Assembly (NCBI GenBank): GCA_963668115.1
Contig: OY764147.1
Coordinates: 2,852,001-2,916,000 of the forward strand
Direction of reading: 5' to 3'
DNA from: Plut-88900 sp963668115
Lineage (GTDB): Bacteria; Chloroflexota; Dehalococcoidia; Plut-88900
Length of the DNA: 64,000 nt
The notes beneath the pieces are model-generated. The model was given only the letters and a program-made list of their open reading frames with translations, was not told the origin of the DNA and ran no database searches. A program made the position numbers and the translations under genes. How positions within the stretch are numbered: the stretch's first letter is position 1; each line of letters opens with the position of its first letter. This document shows positions 31,747 to 41,067 of this stretch, piece after piece.

Positions 31747-32838
31747 TTGAAGTTTGACAGAGTTATTTCGGCTGACTCCCACGTTGTCGAACCCACCGAC
31801 CTCTGGTGGAACGCCATCGGCTCCAAGTTCGGCGAGCGGACGCCCCGCATCGTCAACGAATACCTGGGCAAGAAGGGCCGCTTCTTCTACACCGGCGCCC
31901 AATACCTCAAGATCGACGAGACCGAGGCCGAAATGTCGGACATGGGCGAACTGGAAGACGCCGGCAAGGACCCGGCCGTACGCGTACGCTTCCAGGAAGA
32001 GGCTAAAGTAGAGGCGGAGGTCCTCAACCCCACCCTCATGATGCTCGCCATGCAGGGCCGTGACCGCGAAGTCGTCAGAGCGTCGTCCCAGGCCTACAAC
32101 GACTGGCTCGCCGAGTTCGTATCCTACAGCCCCGGCACATTGATCGGTATTGGCGCAATTCCCATGGAGGACGTTGACTGGGGCCTCGCAGAGCTGGAGC
32201 GTATATCCAAGAAGGGCCTCAAGGGCGCAATGATCAACGTCGTCCCCCCCGAGGGCTCGAAACCCTACAGGCACAAATACTACGACCCCTTCTGGGCCGC
32301 AGCCGAGGACGCCGGCATTGCCATCACCCTCCATTCCATAACCGGCCGGGTCCCCGACCCCCTCCACTTCCACACCAGGGAGGACATGGAGCGTGCCCCG
32401 AGCACCTGGGTAGACCTCTTCCTCGAACTCACTACCACTCTCGCCGACGACTTCATCTTCGGCAAGATCCTCGACCGCTTCCCCAAGCTGAAACTCATCT
32501 GCGCCGAGTGGGAGATTTCCTGGGTGCCCATGTTCATGTTCCGCATGGACCAGGTCCAGGGTGCCGCCGCCCACCGGATGCCCATGGAGAAGCTGGACCT
32601 GCTCGCCAGCGACTACATCAAAAAACGCATGTGGCACGGCATGATTGACGACCCCTTCGGCCGGGACGCAGTGCGTCACATCGGCGCCGACGGCGTGATG
32701 TGGGGCTCCGACTTCCCCCACATCCGCTCCATTGGCCTCGACGCCCACCAGTCCCTCGAACGCATCCTCGATGGCCTCTCCACCGAGGAACAGGAAAAGC
32801 TGGTCGGCGGCAACGTCGCAAAAGTCCACGGCCTATAA
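31747..32838 (+). CDS. Amidohydrolase family 2 metal-dependent hydrolase
   Basis: The 363-aa protein begins with FDRVISADSHVVEPTDLW, has SQAYNDWLAEFV, and ends with WGSDFPHIRSIG. It belongs to the family 2 amidohydrolases but to a different branch from 26200/27373 (SADSH instead of DIDGH), closer to 690. GGAGG stands 6 nt before the TTG start at 31747. It has its own promoter. The substrate is unknown. Confidence 0.87.
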   Translation: MKFDRVISADSHVVEPTDLWWNAIGSKFGERTPRIVNEYLGKKGRFFYTGAQYLKIDETEAEMSDMGELEDAGKDPAVRVRFQEEAKVEAEVLNPTLMMLAMQGRDREVVRASSQAYNDWLAEFVSYSPGTLIGIGAIPMEDVDWGLAELERISKKGLKGAMINVVPPEGSKPYRHKYYDPFWAAAEDAGIAITLHSITGRVPDPLHFHTREDMERAPSTWVDLFLELTTTLADDFIFGKILDRFPKLKLICAEWEISWVPMFMFRMDQVQGAAAHRMPMEKLDLLASDYIKKRMWHGMIDDPFGRDAVRHIGADGVMWGSDFPHIRSIGLDAHQSLERILDGLSTEEQEKLVGGNVAKVHGL

Positions 32839-32871
32839 AAACATCCACCTCAAGGGGCGGGGGGAGGTCCT

Positions 32872-32912
32872 GCCCCCTCTCCCTTGAGGGGAGAGGGCTG
32901 GGGTGAGGGTGA
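32872..32912 (+). repeat. CCCTCTCCC-GGGAGAGGG intergenic palindrome
   Basis: CCCCTCTCCCttgaGGGGAGAGGG followed by GCTGGGGTGAGGG, a type of palindromic unit common between bacterial genes. It may terminate transcription after the amidohydrolase. Confidence 0.7.
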
Positions 32913-32986
32913 TTCGAGATTTGGATACTCAGCAAGTAAGGCCCATGCCAACCAACAAAGGACCTTAGTCAACAGGAGAAACCGAG

Positions 32987-33964
32987 ATGGCCAACCAAAA
33001 CGTAATGTTCAGCCCCCGACGCCTCGGCCACGCCAACCTGTTCGTCGGTGAGTTGGAGCGCTCGTCGGACTTCTACACCAATGTGTGCGGCTTGACCGAG
33101 GTCTTCCGTGAGCCCCCCATCAAGGCCATCTTTCTCAGCAACGGCAGCTCCCACCACGACGTCGCCCTCATCGAAGTCTCCAAGAGGGCTCGCAAGGCGG
33201 GTGACGGGTCATCGCTGATTTCGGAGAAGCGAGGCATGAGGCCCGGCCTCAACCACTTCGGCTGGGAAATGGAGAATGAAGCTGTCCTCCTCGAAGCCTA
33301 CGAACGGGCCCTGGAGTCCGGGCTCCCCATCCACCGTACCGCCGATCACCAGGTCTCCCACAGCGTTTACCTCTTCGACCCCGAGGGCAACTACCACGAG
33401 TTCTACGCCGACGCCGCCAAGGACTGGCGGGAAGTCTGGCAGCACGGCAACACCGAAGTCCTGACCGTCAAGTGGACCCCCGACAACGCAGAACGCAGCA
33501 CAGACCCCCGCTACGCCGTCAACCCCGAACTCATCCCCCAACCCGGGGCCATGATCCCCAGCAGGCAGGTGGGCTACGGCGTGATCGTCGCCGAGGACTA
33601 TCAGGGCCTCGTCGACTTCTACAAGAACGTGGCCGGTCTCGAAGTGGCGCATTCGGCTGACGACGGCTCCTACACAGTCTTCACGGGCCCCCTCGGCAGA
33701 CGAGACCTTGCGATAGTCCCCCTCACCGAAACCCGCACCCCCGGCATGCACCACGTCGGCTTCGAGCTCCAGTCCGAGCACGAGCTTGAAACCGCGGAAT
33801 CCGCCGTCCGCGCCAAGGGCATCCAGCCCGAGGTCAGCATCGACTCCCCCACCAAGCGCAGCTTCTTCCTCCTTGACCCCGACGGCATCCGCCTGGAGTT
33901 CTACGTCCGGCGGGACGGCGCCTGGCAGCAGGTTTCGGGGGTGGATGTAGCCTACCAGCTATAG
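32987..33964 (+). CDS. Two-domain VOC protein (extradiol dioxygenase-like)
   Basis: The 325-aa protein has two vicinal-oxygen-chelate modules. The first has RLGHANLFVGELERSSDFY, GLNHFGWEM and NYHEFYAD; the second has YGVIVAEDYQGLVDFYKNVA, MHHVGFEL and IRLEFYV. The His/His/Glu set resembles type I extradiol dioxygenases such as catechol 2,3-dioxygenases, which cleave aromatic rings next to the hydroxyls. Glyoxalase-like functions cannot be excluded. Upstream and downstream genes suggest ring- or amide-compound breakdown. GGAG before the ATG. Confidence 0.85.
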   Translation: MANQNVMFSPRRLGHANLFVGELERSSDFYTNVCGLTEVFREPPIKAIFLSNGSSHHDVALIEVSKRARKAGDGSSLISEKRGMRPGLNHFGWEMENEAVLLEAYERALESGLPIHRTADHQVSHSVYLFDPEGNYHEFYADAAKDWREVWQHGNTEVLTVKWTPDNAERSTDPRYAVNPELIPQPGAMIPSRQVGYGVIVAEDYQGLVDFYKNVAGLEVAHSADDGSYTVFTGPLGRRDLAIVPLTETRTPGMHHVGFELQSEHELETAESAVRAKGIQPEVSIDSPTKRSFFLLDPDGIRLEFYVRRDGAWQQVSGVDVAYQL

Positions 33965-34040
33965 TGAAGGACACCGCCGCAATGCGGCCTGCGTCTTCGC
34001 CCCCTATAGCATTGCCATTACAATGAACGGAGGAACAACT

Positions 34041-34586
34041 ATGACCAATCTACTCCGAGCATGTTTGGCAGCGGCATTGATATGTACGTTGACTCTGGCG
34101 GCCTGCGCAGGGGCAGAGTCGCCCAGTGACGTGGGGGCGCGCGCCACGACCAGCCTTACGGGACCGGACGGGGACGATATGGGGACGGTGACCTTTACGC
34201 AAGGGCCCAACGGGGTACTGATCTCTGCGGAGGTGAGAGCGCTTTCGCCTGGCGCCCACGGCTTCCACATCCACGGGGTCGGGGCCTGCGAGCCGGACTT
34301 CGCGGCCGCCGGGGGTCATTTCAACCCAGGAGGCGAGGGCCACGGGTTCATGCACGAGGAAGGCTCCCACGCCGGCGACCTGCCGAATATCCACGCTGGC
34401 GAGGACGGCATTGCCCGCGCCGACTACTTCACCGCCGCTGTAACCCTGGATGACAGCCCGGATCATTCCCTATTCGACAGCGACGGCTCGGCGATTATTG
34501 TCCATGCCAAGCCCGACTCCTACGGCGACGATCCCGCAGCCGGTGACCGCGTCGCCTGCGGGGTTATTCAGCGCGTTCAAGGATGA
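34041..34586 (+). CDS. sodC: Cu/Zn superoxide dismutase lipoprotein
   Basis: The 181-aa protein has a lipoprotein signal ending LAAC (C22). The SOD domain has copper/zinc ligands H76 and H78 (GFHIHGVGAC), H93 (GGHFNP), H101, H110 and D113 (HAGDLPN), and a C-terminal AIIVHAKPD with the last copper histidine. C83 and the RVACG cysteine would form the disulfide. It removes superoxide outside the membrane. CGGAGG (34025-34030) fixes the ATG at 34041, not the one at 34023. Confidence 0.95.
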   Translation: MTNLLRACLAAALICTLTLAACAGAESPSDVGARATTSLTGPDGDDMGTVTFTQGPNGVLISAEVRALSPGAHGFHIHGVGACEPDFAAAGGHFNPGGEGHGFMHEEGSHAGDLPNIHAGEDGIARADYFTAAVTLDDSPDHSLFDSDGSAIIVHAKPDSYGDDPAAGDRVACGVIQRVQG

Positions 34587-34625
34587 TTTGAACCAGGGAG
34601 GGACTGGAATGGCGGGCGCTGAGAC

Positions 34626-35648
34626 ATGAACTTCTCCAACGTCATCTCCAGCGTCGAGGCCCACGCCGCCGGCTGTCCCCTCAGGGTGATAACCGGCGGT
34701 TTTCCCGTGATTCCCGGAAACACCGTCGTCGAAAAAACCCAGTACCTCCGCGACGAGATGGACCACTTCCGCACCGCCGTCCTCTTCGAGCCCCGCGGCC
34801 ATTCAGGCATGTGCGCCACCGTCATCACCGAGTCCTCAACCCCCGGCGCCGACGTCGGCATGCTCATCCTCGAGCCCCAGGGCTACGTCCCCATGTGCGG
34901 CCACTGCACCATTGCAACCTGCACTGTCCTCGTTGAGACCGGCATGGTTCAGGTCGAGGAGCCCGTCACTAAGATCAATCTTGAAACGCTGGCTGGCCTG
35001 ATAGAGGCCCGGGTCTCAGTCGAAAATGGACGCGCCAGGTCCGTCACAATCCAAAACGTGCCCGCTTTCCTCTACGAAAAAGGCGTAAAACTGGAAACTA
35101 GGGATTTTGGCGAAATTCCAGTTGATATCGCCTACGGCGGCATGTACTACCTGCTTGTGCCCGCGGAATCGGCGGGGCTGACACTGAAAGAAGGCGAATT
35201 GGACAAGATCATAGCTTCCGGCATGAGCATCCGCGACGATGCCCTTGAACAGCTCGACATCGTCCACCCTGGGCTCGACGATCGAGAGCAGTCTCACTAC
35301 GGCGGCACCATGCAGGTCCAGTTCTACGGCCCCCCGACCCACCCCGAGGCCCACTCCAAAAACGTCGTCGTCATCCCCCCCAACAGCATCGACCGCTCCC
35401 CCTGCGGCACCGGTACCTGCTCCCGGCTCGCAACCCTCTACGCCGATGGCAAGATCGGTTTGGGCGAAGAGTTCGTCTACGAAAGCTACATCGGGACTCT
35501 CTTCCGCGCCCGGGCTGTAGCCGAGACCGCGGTCGGCGACTACCCGGCCATTGTGCCTGAGCTCACCGGCTCGGGCCACGTAACAGCCATGCACCAGTTC
35601 GTCTTGGATCCCGACGACCCCCTCAAACACGGCTTCCTCATGACCTAG
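34626..35648 (+). CDS. Proline racemase / hydroxyproline epimerase family protein
   Basis: The 340-aa protein has both catalytic cysteines: C91 (VPMCGHCTI) and C260 (DRSPCGTGTCS). Two cysteines imply a racemase or epimerase; the dehydratase branch usually has Thr in place of the second. The candidate substrates are proline, 4-hydroxyproline or trans-3-hydroxyproline. It starts at ATG 34626. The LLM-enzyme genes follow on the same strand, so it may feed an amino-acid or osmolyte breakdown route. Confidence 0.9.
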   Translation: MNFSNVISSVEAHAAGCPLRVITGGFPVIPGNTVVEKTQYLRDEMDHFRTAVLFEPRGHSGMCATVITESSTPGADVGMLILEPQGYVPMCGHCTIATCTVLVETGMVQVEEPVTKINLETLAGLIEARVSVENGRARSVTIQNVPAFLYEKGVKLETRDFGEIPVDIAYGGMYYLLVPAESAGLTLKEGELDKIIASGMSIRDDALEQLDIVHPGLDDREQSHYGGTMQVQFYGPPTHPEAHSKNVVVIPPNSIDRSPCGTGTCSRLATLYADGKIGLGEEFVYESYIGTLFRARAVAETAVGDYPAIVPELTGSGHVTAMHQFVLDPDDPLKHGFLMT

Positions 35649-35683
35649 CCCCGGGCCCCCGCCAGAATGACAAGGAACGATAC

Positions 35684-36601
35684 ATGAAATTCGGTATTTC
35701 CTACGCCTACTACCAGGACGCAAAGCAGGTCCGGGAGTCAGCCCGACTCGTGGAGTCCTCAGGCTACGACTCCCTCTGGGTCACCGAGAACGTCCACAGC
35801 GGCCCCGAGGCCCTGGAGCCCATGGTTGTCCTCAGCCAGTTCGCCGCCTACACCGAGAGGATCAGCATTGGCCCGGCGGTCGTCTTGCTCCCGCTCAGAA
35901 ACCCCGTCGGTTTCGCCCATGCCGTCGCCACCGTCGACCACCTCTCCGAGGGCCGGTTCATCCTCGGGGTCGGGGCGGGCGGTAACGCCGTCGAGGGTTA
36001 CGAAGCCTACGGCGTGCCGGTGAGCGAACGCGGCAAGCGCTGCAACGAGACCCTGGAGATTATGACCAACCTCTGGACCGGCGAGCCATACACCTTCAAT
36101 GGCCAGTTCTCTCAGTTCACCAACTACGCCCTCGGCGCCCGACCCTTCCAGCGGCCCCACCCCCCCATCTGGCTCGGCGGCGACGCCCCGCCCGTCCTCC
36201 GAAGGGCGGGCAGGTGGGGCGACGGCTTTTTCCCCGCCCACACCCACCCCGCCGAAACCGCCGAGATGTATCGCAAGATAGACGGGTACCGCCGGGAGTG
36301 GGGTCGGGAGGACAGAGAATTCACCAACGCCATCTACCTCTACGTCCACTTCGCAGAGTCGGGCGAAAAGGCCCAGGCCGAGGCCCGCGCTACCCTCGAA
36401 GAACGCTACACCTACCCCGTCTCCCACGTCCACGCCGGCGTTAACTCCGTCGTAGGGACAGTGGAGCAGTGCGTACGGGCGTTGAAAGAATACGAGGCCA
36501 TAGGCGTATCCCACGTAATACTCGACCCGGCATGTCCATTCGACCGGCTGCAATCAACGGTCGAGAAGGCCGCCCGGGAAATCATGCCCCATTTCAAGTA
36601 A
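35684..36601 (+). CDS. LLM-class flavin-dependent oxidoreductase
   Basis: The 305-aa TIM-barrel protein begins MKFGISYAYYQDAKQVRESA and shows VTENVHSGPEALEP, GPAVVLLPLRNP and GRFILGVGAG of luciferase-like enzymes, most similar in style to F420-dependent (mer-like) members. They reduce or oxygenate organic substrates with F420 or reduced flavin. Whether the host makes F420 is not visible here. A paralogue follows 15 nt downstream. Confidence 0.88.
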   Translation: MKFGISYAYYQDAKQVRESARLVESSGYDSLWVTENVHSGPEALEPMVVLSQFAAYTERISIGPAVVLLPLRNPVGFAHAVATVDHLSEGRFILGVGAGGNAVEGYEAYGVPVSERGKRCNETLEIMTNLWTGEPYTFNGQFSQFTNYALGARPFQRPHPPIWLGGDAPPVLRRAGRWGDGFFPAHTHPAETAEMYRKIDGYRREWGREDREFTNAIYLYVHFAESGEKAQAEARATLEERYTYPVSHVHAGVNSVVGTVEQCVRALKEYEAIGVSHVILDPACPFDRLQSTVEKAAREIMPHFK

Positions 36602-36616
36602 GGAGAACCCATTCCC

Positions 36617-37537
36617 ATGGCTGACATAAAGTTCGGAGTGACCTATTCGGAAAGGCCCGACTTCACAGACCTCCCCGCCTACGCCCGACGCATAGAAGAC
36701 CTGGGCTTCGACTCCATCTGGGTCACCGAAAACATCTCCTCCGGAGCCCCCGCTCTGGAGTGTTTCACCGCCCTTTCCTTCATGGCCGCCCACACCAGCA
36801 AGCTCATGCTCGGCCCCTCAGTGATGCTCCTCCCGCTCAGGAACCCCATCCTCGTGGCCCAGACCGTGGCCAGCCTCGATATTCTGTCAGGCGGTCGGAT
36901 AGTTCTGGGCGTAGGCGTCGGCAACGACACACCCGACCTTGCAGCCCACGGCGGCAACGCCCGCGAAAGGGCCAGCCGTTCCGACGAGTCCCTCGAAATC
37001 ATCAAAAGGCTATGGACCGAGGACTCCGTGACCTTCCATGGCAAGCACTTCGACATGGACGATTACCATCTGGTCCCCAAGCCCGTCCAGAAGCCCCACC
37101 CCCGGATTCACGTGGGCGGCGGCGCATCATCGGTGGTGCGGAGAGCGGGCCGGTTTGCCGACTCCCTTATCCCCGTAAGCAAGACCCCCGCCGAGGCCAA
37201 GGCCATGTTCGAAAGCGCTGAGCAGACCGCCCGCGACTCGGGCCGCGACGCTTCTGCCATGACCCGGGTGATGCACCTCTTCCTATGCTTCGCCGGCACC
37301 TCCGAAGAAGCCGCCAACATTGCCTCCGGAGTCTTCACCCGCCGCTACAACAGCGAGACCAATGTCCCCCCCGACGCCCCCCACCTCCTCGGCACACCCG
37401 ACCACATCAGGCGCACCCTCCAATCCTTCATAGACGTCGGCGTCACCGAGTTCGTAATGAACATAGTCTGCCCCCCTGAACAGGGCCTCTCCCAGGCCGA
37501 ACGCTTCGCCAAAGAAATAATGCCTGGGTTTAGGTAG
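36617..37537 (+). CDS. LLM-class flavin-dependent oxidoreductase (tandem paralogue)
   Basis: The 306-aa protein is a diverged copy of the upstream gene: MADIKFGVTYSERPDFTDLP, VTENISSGAPALEC, GPSVMLLPLRNP and GRIVLGVGVGNDTPD. The barrel and cofactor motifs are kept while the substrate loops differ. AAGGAG precedes the ATG. Together the two could catalyse successive steps or form a heterodimer as luciferase subunits do. Confidence 0.88.
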   Translation: MADIKFGVTYSERPDFTDLPAYARRIEDLGFDSIWVTENISSGAPALECFTALSFMAAHTSKLMLGPSVMLLPLRNPILVAQTVASLDILSGGRIVLGVGVGNDTPDLAAHGGNARERASRSDESLEIIKRLWTEDSVTFHGKHFDMDDYHLVPKPVQKPHPRIHVGGGASSVVRRAGRFADSLIPVSKTPAEAKAMFESAEQTARDSGRDASAMTRVMHLFLCFAGTSEEAANIASGVFTRRYNSETNVPPDAPHLLGTPDHIRRTLQSFIDVGVTEFVMNIVCPPEQGLSQAERFAKEIMPGFR

Positions 37538-37548
37538 AGGGAAATCCT

Positions 37549-37956
37549 TCAGGCAAAGGGATTTACGACCCGCACTCCTGTCGGTTCGAAATGGCGAACG
37601 TTGCGAGTAACCACGGCTAGTCCGTGCTCAAGGGCTGTGGCGGCAATGAGCAAGTCCGGCCCCGAGTGGCCAAGAGCCGCAGACAACCGACCCCAGCGGA
37701 GCGCCGTGGCAAGATTAATTGGGATTATCCGATCGCTGTACGATGACAGGACCCGGTCCAGCCAGCTAGCAAGCTCTCGACCGAAGACAGGATCGCGTTG
37801 CCGCTGTCGGGCAATTCCACGCTCTATTTCTCCCAAAGTTATTACGCTCAAATGCAGGGCTGTTGCCTGTTGACCTCGAACCCAGCCCACTACTTCAGGA
37901 TTCCTATCTTGCCTCCGAAGCGCCGAGATCACGTCGGTGTCAAGGATAAACATCAC
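37549..37956 (-). CDS. vapC: VapC-family PIN toxin
   Basis: The 135-aa protein has PIN residues D6 (ILDTDVISAL), E in TLGEIERGI, D in HSGPDLLIAATALEHGL and a late TRNVRHFE motif of the FitB/VapC branch. It should be a ribonuclease, often against tRNA-fMet. Its ATG overlaps the antitoxin stop by 4 nt, so the two are coupled. Confidence 0.9.
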   Translation of the reverse strand: MMFILDTDVISALRRQDRNPEVVGWVRGQQATALHLSVITLGEIERGIARQRQRDPVFGRELASWLDRVLSSYSDRIIPINLATALRWGRLSAALGHSGPDLLIAATALEHGLAVVTRNVRHFEPTGVRVVNPFA

Positions 37957-38216
37957 AGGTCCACTGGGCGTGGCGGAATTGCTTGTCTTTCTATCTCCTC
38001 GTTGTCCTGCGGTATTGCCAAAAGCAAATCAACAAAGCTTGGAGCGTTAGCCCTGTCTGCACGACATAGGCGCTCGTACTCCTCTGAGGCCAGTACCACC
38101 ACCGCAGGTTGACCGCGTCGGGTCACTCGTTGTGGTTCTCCCGCTAGCGCAGCGTTGACTAGGGCACTGAATTTATTCTTGGCATCCTGTAAAGCCCACT
38201 CATTCATAACAATCAC
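37953..38216 (-). CDS. Phd/YefM-family antitoxin
   Basis: The 87-aa protein has WALQDAKNKFSALVNAALAG followed by EPQRVTRRGQPAVVVLASEEYERL, the Phd/YefM DNA-binding fold, and a C-terminal acidic toxin-wrapping tail. It pairs with the VapC-family toxin. Phd-VapC chimeric pairs are known. Directly repeated GCTAGAT motifs near its promoter (38220-38239) are likely its operator. Confidence 0.9.
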   Translation of the reverse strand: MIVMNEWALQDAKNKFSALVNAALAGEPQRVTRRGQPAVVVLASEEYERLCRADRANAPSFVDLLLAIPQDNEEIERQAIPPRPVDL

Positions 38217-38243
38217 CTAGCTAGATTAACTGGCTAGATTATA
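38217..38243 (-). promoter_or_regulatory. Promoter/operator of the Phd-VapC module
   Basis: TATAAT on the minus strand (38243-38238), with GCTAGAT repeated at 38220-38226 and 38233-38239 and the palindrome CTAGCTAG (38217-38224). Repeats at the -10 fit autorepression by the antitoxin. Confidence 0.65.
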
Positions 38244-38418
38244 ACATCCCTGGAACTGCGTTGGAAACAGGTATTTTCCCAGCGACCAATTAGTTCTACC
38301 ACCATTCTGCCATTACGGAGAAGCCGGTGACGAAGCCCTACGCCCGTTGCACACCCCCGACCCCTCTGATATTCTCTCCTCGCCCTTGGACGGGGCTTTC
38401 ACCATCAGGAGGTATCCC

Positions 38419-39753
38419 ATGGCCGGCGCCACCCCCGAGACTATCGCGTACAGGTCGGAATCATCGCGGTCCAAGCAGCTCTACGAGCAAGGCCTCAGGG
38501 TCCTCCCCGGCGGGAACAGCCGACACTCGGTCACAATGAACCCCTACCCCATCTACGTCAGCCGCGCCAGTGGCTGCAAGCTCGTCGATGTAGAGGGGGA
38601 GGAACGCCTCGACTTCATCAACAACATGACCTCCCTCATCCACGGCCACGCCCACCCGACCATCGTAGAAGCCGTTAGCAAGCAGCTGGAAATGGGCACC
38701 GCCTTCGCCATGCCCACCGAGCCCGAGGTCGAACTCGCCAACCTCCTCGTAGACCGCATCGACTACATAGACAAGCTCCGCTTCTGCAATTCCGGAAGCG
38801 AGGCGGTCATGCTGTGCATCAAGGCCGCCCGGGCCCGCACCGGCAGGTTCAAGATCGCCAAGATCGAAGGCGCCTACCACGGCAGCTACGACTACGCCCA
38901 GGTCAGCGAGGCCGCCAACCCCAACGACTGGGGCGACCCCGTGTTCCCGACCAGCGTGTCCGAGCCCAGCGTCTCTCCCAGGGTCACCGATGAAGTCATC
39001 GCCATGCCCTGGAACAACATCGACGCCTGCGCCTCGATAATCGAGCGCCACAGGGACGAGCTTGCAGCCGTCATCATCGACCCCCTCCCCGCCGCCCTCG
39101 GCTGGGTGCCCCCGGCCCCCGGCTTCCTGGAGCAGATCAGGAAGATAACCCGGGACTTCGGCATATTGCTCATAGCCGACGAGGTGATCAGCTTCCGCAT
39201 ATCCTACAAGGGCGCTTGCGACCACTTCGGCATCAACCCCGACCTCACCGCCCTGGCCAAGATAATCGGCGGCGGCTTCCCTGTTGGTGCCGTGGCCGGC
39301 ACCGACGACGTTATGGAGGTCTTCGACCACCGCTCGGGGCACAAGGTGCATCACGGCGGCACCTTCAACGCCAACCCCGTGACCATGACCGCCGGCCTCA
39401 CCGCCATGAAGATGATGACCCCCGAGGAATACGACCGCATCGCCGAGCTCGGGGACTACGCCCGAGGCAAGCTCAACGACCTGATAGTCAGGAAAGAAGT
39501 CCCCGCCCAGGTCACCGGCATCGGCTCCCTCTTCTGGTTCCACCTTGGAGACAAGAAGTGGAACGACTTCCGGGAGTTCGAGGCCTCGGGCCCGGGCCAG
39601 GAGACCTTCAACAAGTTCACCCACGAGATGCTTGGACGGGGCATCGTCTACGCGGGCCGGGGCCTGGCCTGCATCTCCACACCCATGGGCCACGAGGAGA
39701 TGGACGCATACGTGGACGCCGTGGACGCCTCCCTGGACGCCGTCGGGTACTAG
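38419..39753 (+). CDS. Class III aminotransferase, glutamate-1-semialdehyde aminomutase-like
   Basis: The strong AGGAGG six nt before ATG 38419 fixes the start, giving 444 aa. GSA-type signatures are LPGGNSRHSV near residue 29, NSGSEAVMLCIKAAR, D254 in LIADEVISFR and Schiff-base K281 in ALAKIIGGGFPVGA. The family includes HemL and many aminotransferases without the aminomutase role. Clustered with CoA transferases instead of haem genes, it is more likely a catabolic transaminase. Confidence 0.88.
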   Translation: MAGATPETIAYRSESSRSKQLYEQGLRVLPGGNSRHSVTMNPYPIYVSRASGCKLVDVEGEERLDFINNMTSLIHGHAHPTIVEAVSKQLEMGTAFAMPTEPEVELANLLVDRIDYIDKLRFCNSGSEAVMLCIKAARARTGRFKIAKIEGAYHGSYDYAQVSEAANPNDWGDPVFPTSVSEPSVSPRVTDEVIAMPWNNIDACASIIERHRDELAAVIIDPLPAALGWVPPAPGFLEQIRKITRDFGILLIADEVISFRISYKGACDHFGINPDLTALAKIIGGGFPVGAVAGTDDVMEVFDHRSGHKVHHGGTFNANPVTMTAGLTAMKMMTPEEYDRIAELGDYARGKLNDLIVRKEVPAQVTGIGSLFWFHLGDKKWNDFREFEASGPGQETFNKFTHEMLGRGIVYAGRGLACISTPMGHEEMDAYVDAVDASLDAVGY

Positions 39754-39857
39754 GAAGATACCGGAAGTTTCCCATCCTCAAACATAAGGAATTAAGTGGG
39801 CGTCATGTGTGGCCGGTGCATGTGGCGCCCATCCTTTAGACGACGACACGGTAATTC

Positions 39858-41066
39858 ATGGACTCCTGGCTGAAAGACCTCAAAGTCCTGGACGCCAGCA
39901 ATGGCATTGCAGGCTCCTTTTGTGCGAGGCTTCTGGGTCGGTGTGGCGCCGAGGTCCTGAAAGTCGAGCCCCCAGCCTCCGGCGACCCCACCAGGACACT
40001 CGCCCCCTTTTTCAACGATCTGCCTCACAACGAAGGCAGTGGCCTTTTCCTATACCTCAACGGCGGCAAGCGTAGCCTAACCCTTGACCCGACCAACGCC
40101 GCCGGCCGGCGCATCTTCCAACAACTCGTCGCCGATGCGGACGTACTTGTAGAAAGCTTCCCCCCCGGCCACCTCGACTCCCTGGGCCTCAGCTATGACG
40201 CCCTCAGCGCAACCAACCCCGGCTTCGTCCAGATTTCCGTGTCCGACTTCGGCCAGTGGGGCCCCTACTCTGCCTATCAGGCCAATGATCTCATAGAGAA
40301 TGCCGTAAGCGGTCTAATGTACCCCACCGGCTTCCCCGACCGGCAGCCCGTGCCCTCCGGCGGCTACCTTCCCCAGTTCATATCCGGCATGGCCGGGGCC
40401 ATCGCTGCCCTTGCCGCTCTCCACGGCAGGGAAGAGTCGGGGGTGGGCCAGCAGGTGGACGTTGCAATGCTGGAGGTCGCCGCCAATTACCTGGAGACCA
40501 CCCTCGTCCTTTACACCTACCAGGGAATCGTCCGGGGTCGCACCGGCAGCACCCTCTCGCCCCCCACCCCCCTCTGCGACATGTACCGGACCCGTGACGG
40601 CTACATGATCGTGACTTCCCTGACCCAGCAGCAGCGGCAGTCCCTCTTCGAAATGATCGGCCACCCGGAACTCGTGGACACCTTCGAATCGGCCCTGTCA
40701 CGGGCCATCCCCGAGGAAGCCAAGCAGACCCTGTGGGACTCCATCGGTGCGTGGCTGGGTGAGCAGGACACGGAGGAAGCCTTCGAGCTTTCCCAGCTTC
40801 TGAGAATACCCTGCGCCAAGGTAGACAGCGCGGAAAACCTCTTCAACGATAAGCACCTCAACGAACGGGGCTTCTTCCAAAAGCTCGACCACCCCGACTT
40901 CGGAGAAATCAGCTTGCCCGGCACCGGCCTCACTGTCGAAGGTGAACCGGCCCCACCCCCAGCCCCGGCCCCGACCCTCGGCGAAGCCAACAGGGAGATC
41001 TATCAGCACAGGCTGGGAATCTCCGACCGGGAGATGGCGATGCTTGGCTCGGGGCGAGTGATCTGA
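39858..41066 (+). CDS. CaiB/BaiF family CoA transferase
   Basis: The 402-aa protein has LKDLKVLDASNGIAGSFCAR, the GAEVLKVEPP strand and NDLIENAVSGLMYPTG, where the aspartate corresponds to the catalytic residue of family III CoA transferases. It is paired, with a 1-nt gap, with a second CoA transferase at 41068. Such pairs can form heterodimers. The Shine-Dalgarno before the ATG is weak. Confidence 0.9.
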   Translation: MDSWLKDLKVLDASNGIAGSFCARLLGRCGAEVLKVEPPASGDPTRTLAPFFNDLPHNEGSGLFLYLNGGKRSLTLDPTNAAGRRIFQQLVADADVLVESFPPGHLDSLGLSYDALSATNPGFVQISVSDFGQWGPYSAYQANDLIENAVSGLMYPTGFPDRQPVPSGGYLPQFISGMAGAIAALAALHGREESGVGQQVDVAMLEVAANYLETTLVLYTYQGIVRGRTGSTLSPPTPLCDMYRTRDGYMIVTSLTQQQRQSLFEMIGHPELVDTFESALSRAIPEEAKQTLWDSIGAWLGEQDTEEAFELSQLLRIPCAKVDSAENLFNDKHLNERGFFQKLDHPDFGEISLPGTGLTVEGEPAPPPAPAPTLGEANREIYQHRLGISDREMAMLGSGRVI

Positions 41067-41067
41067 C

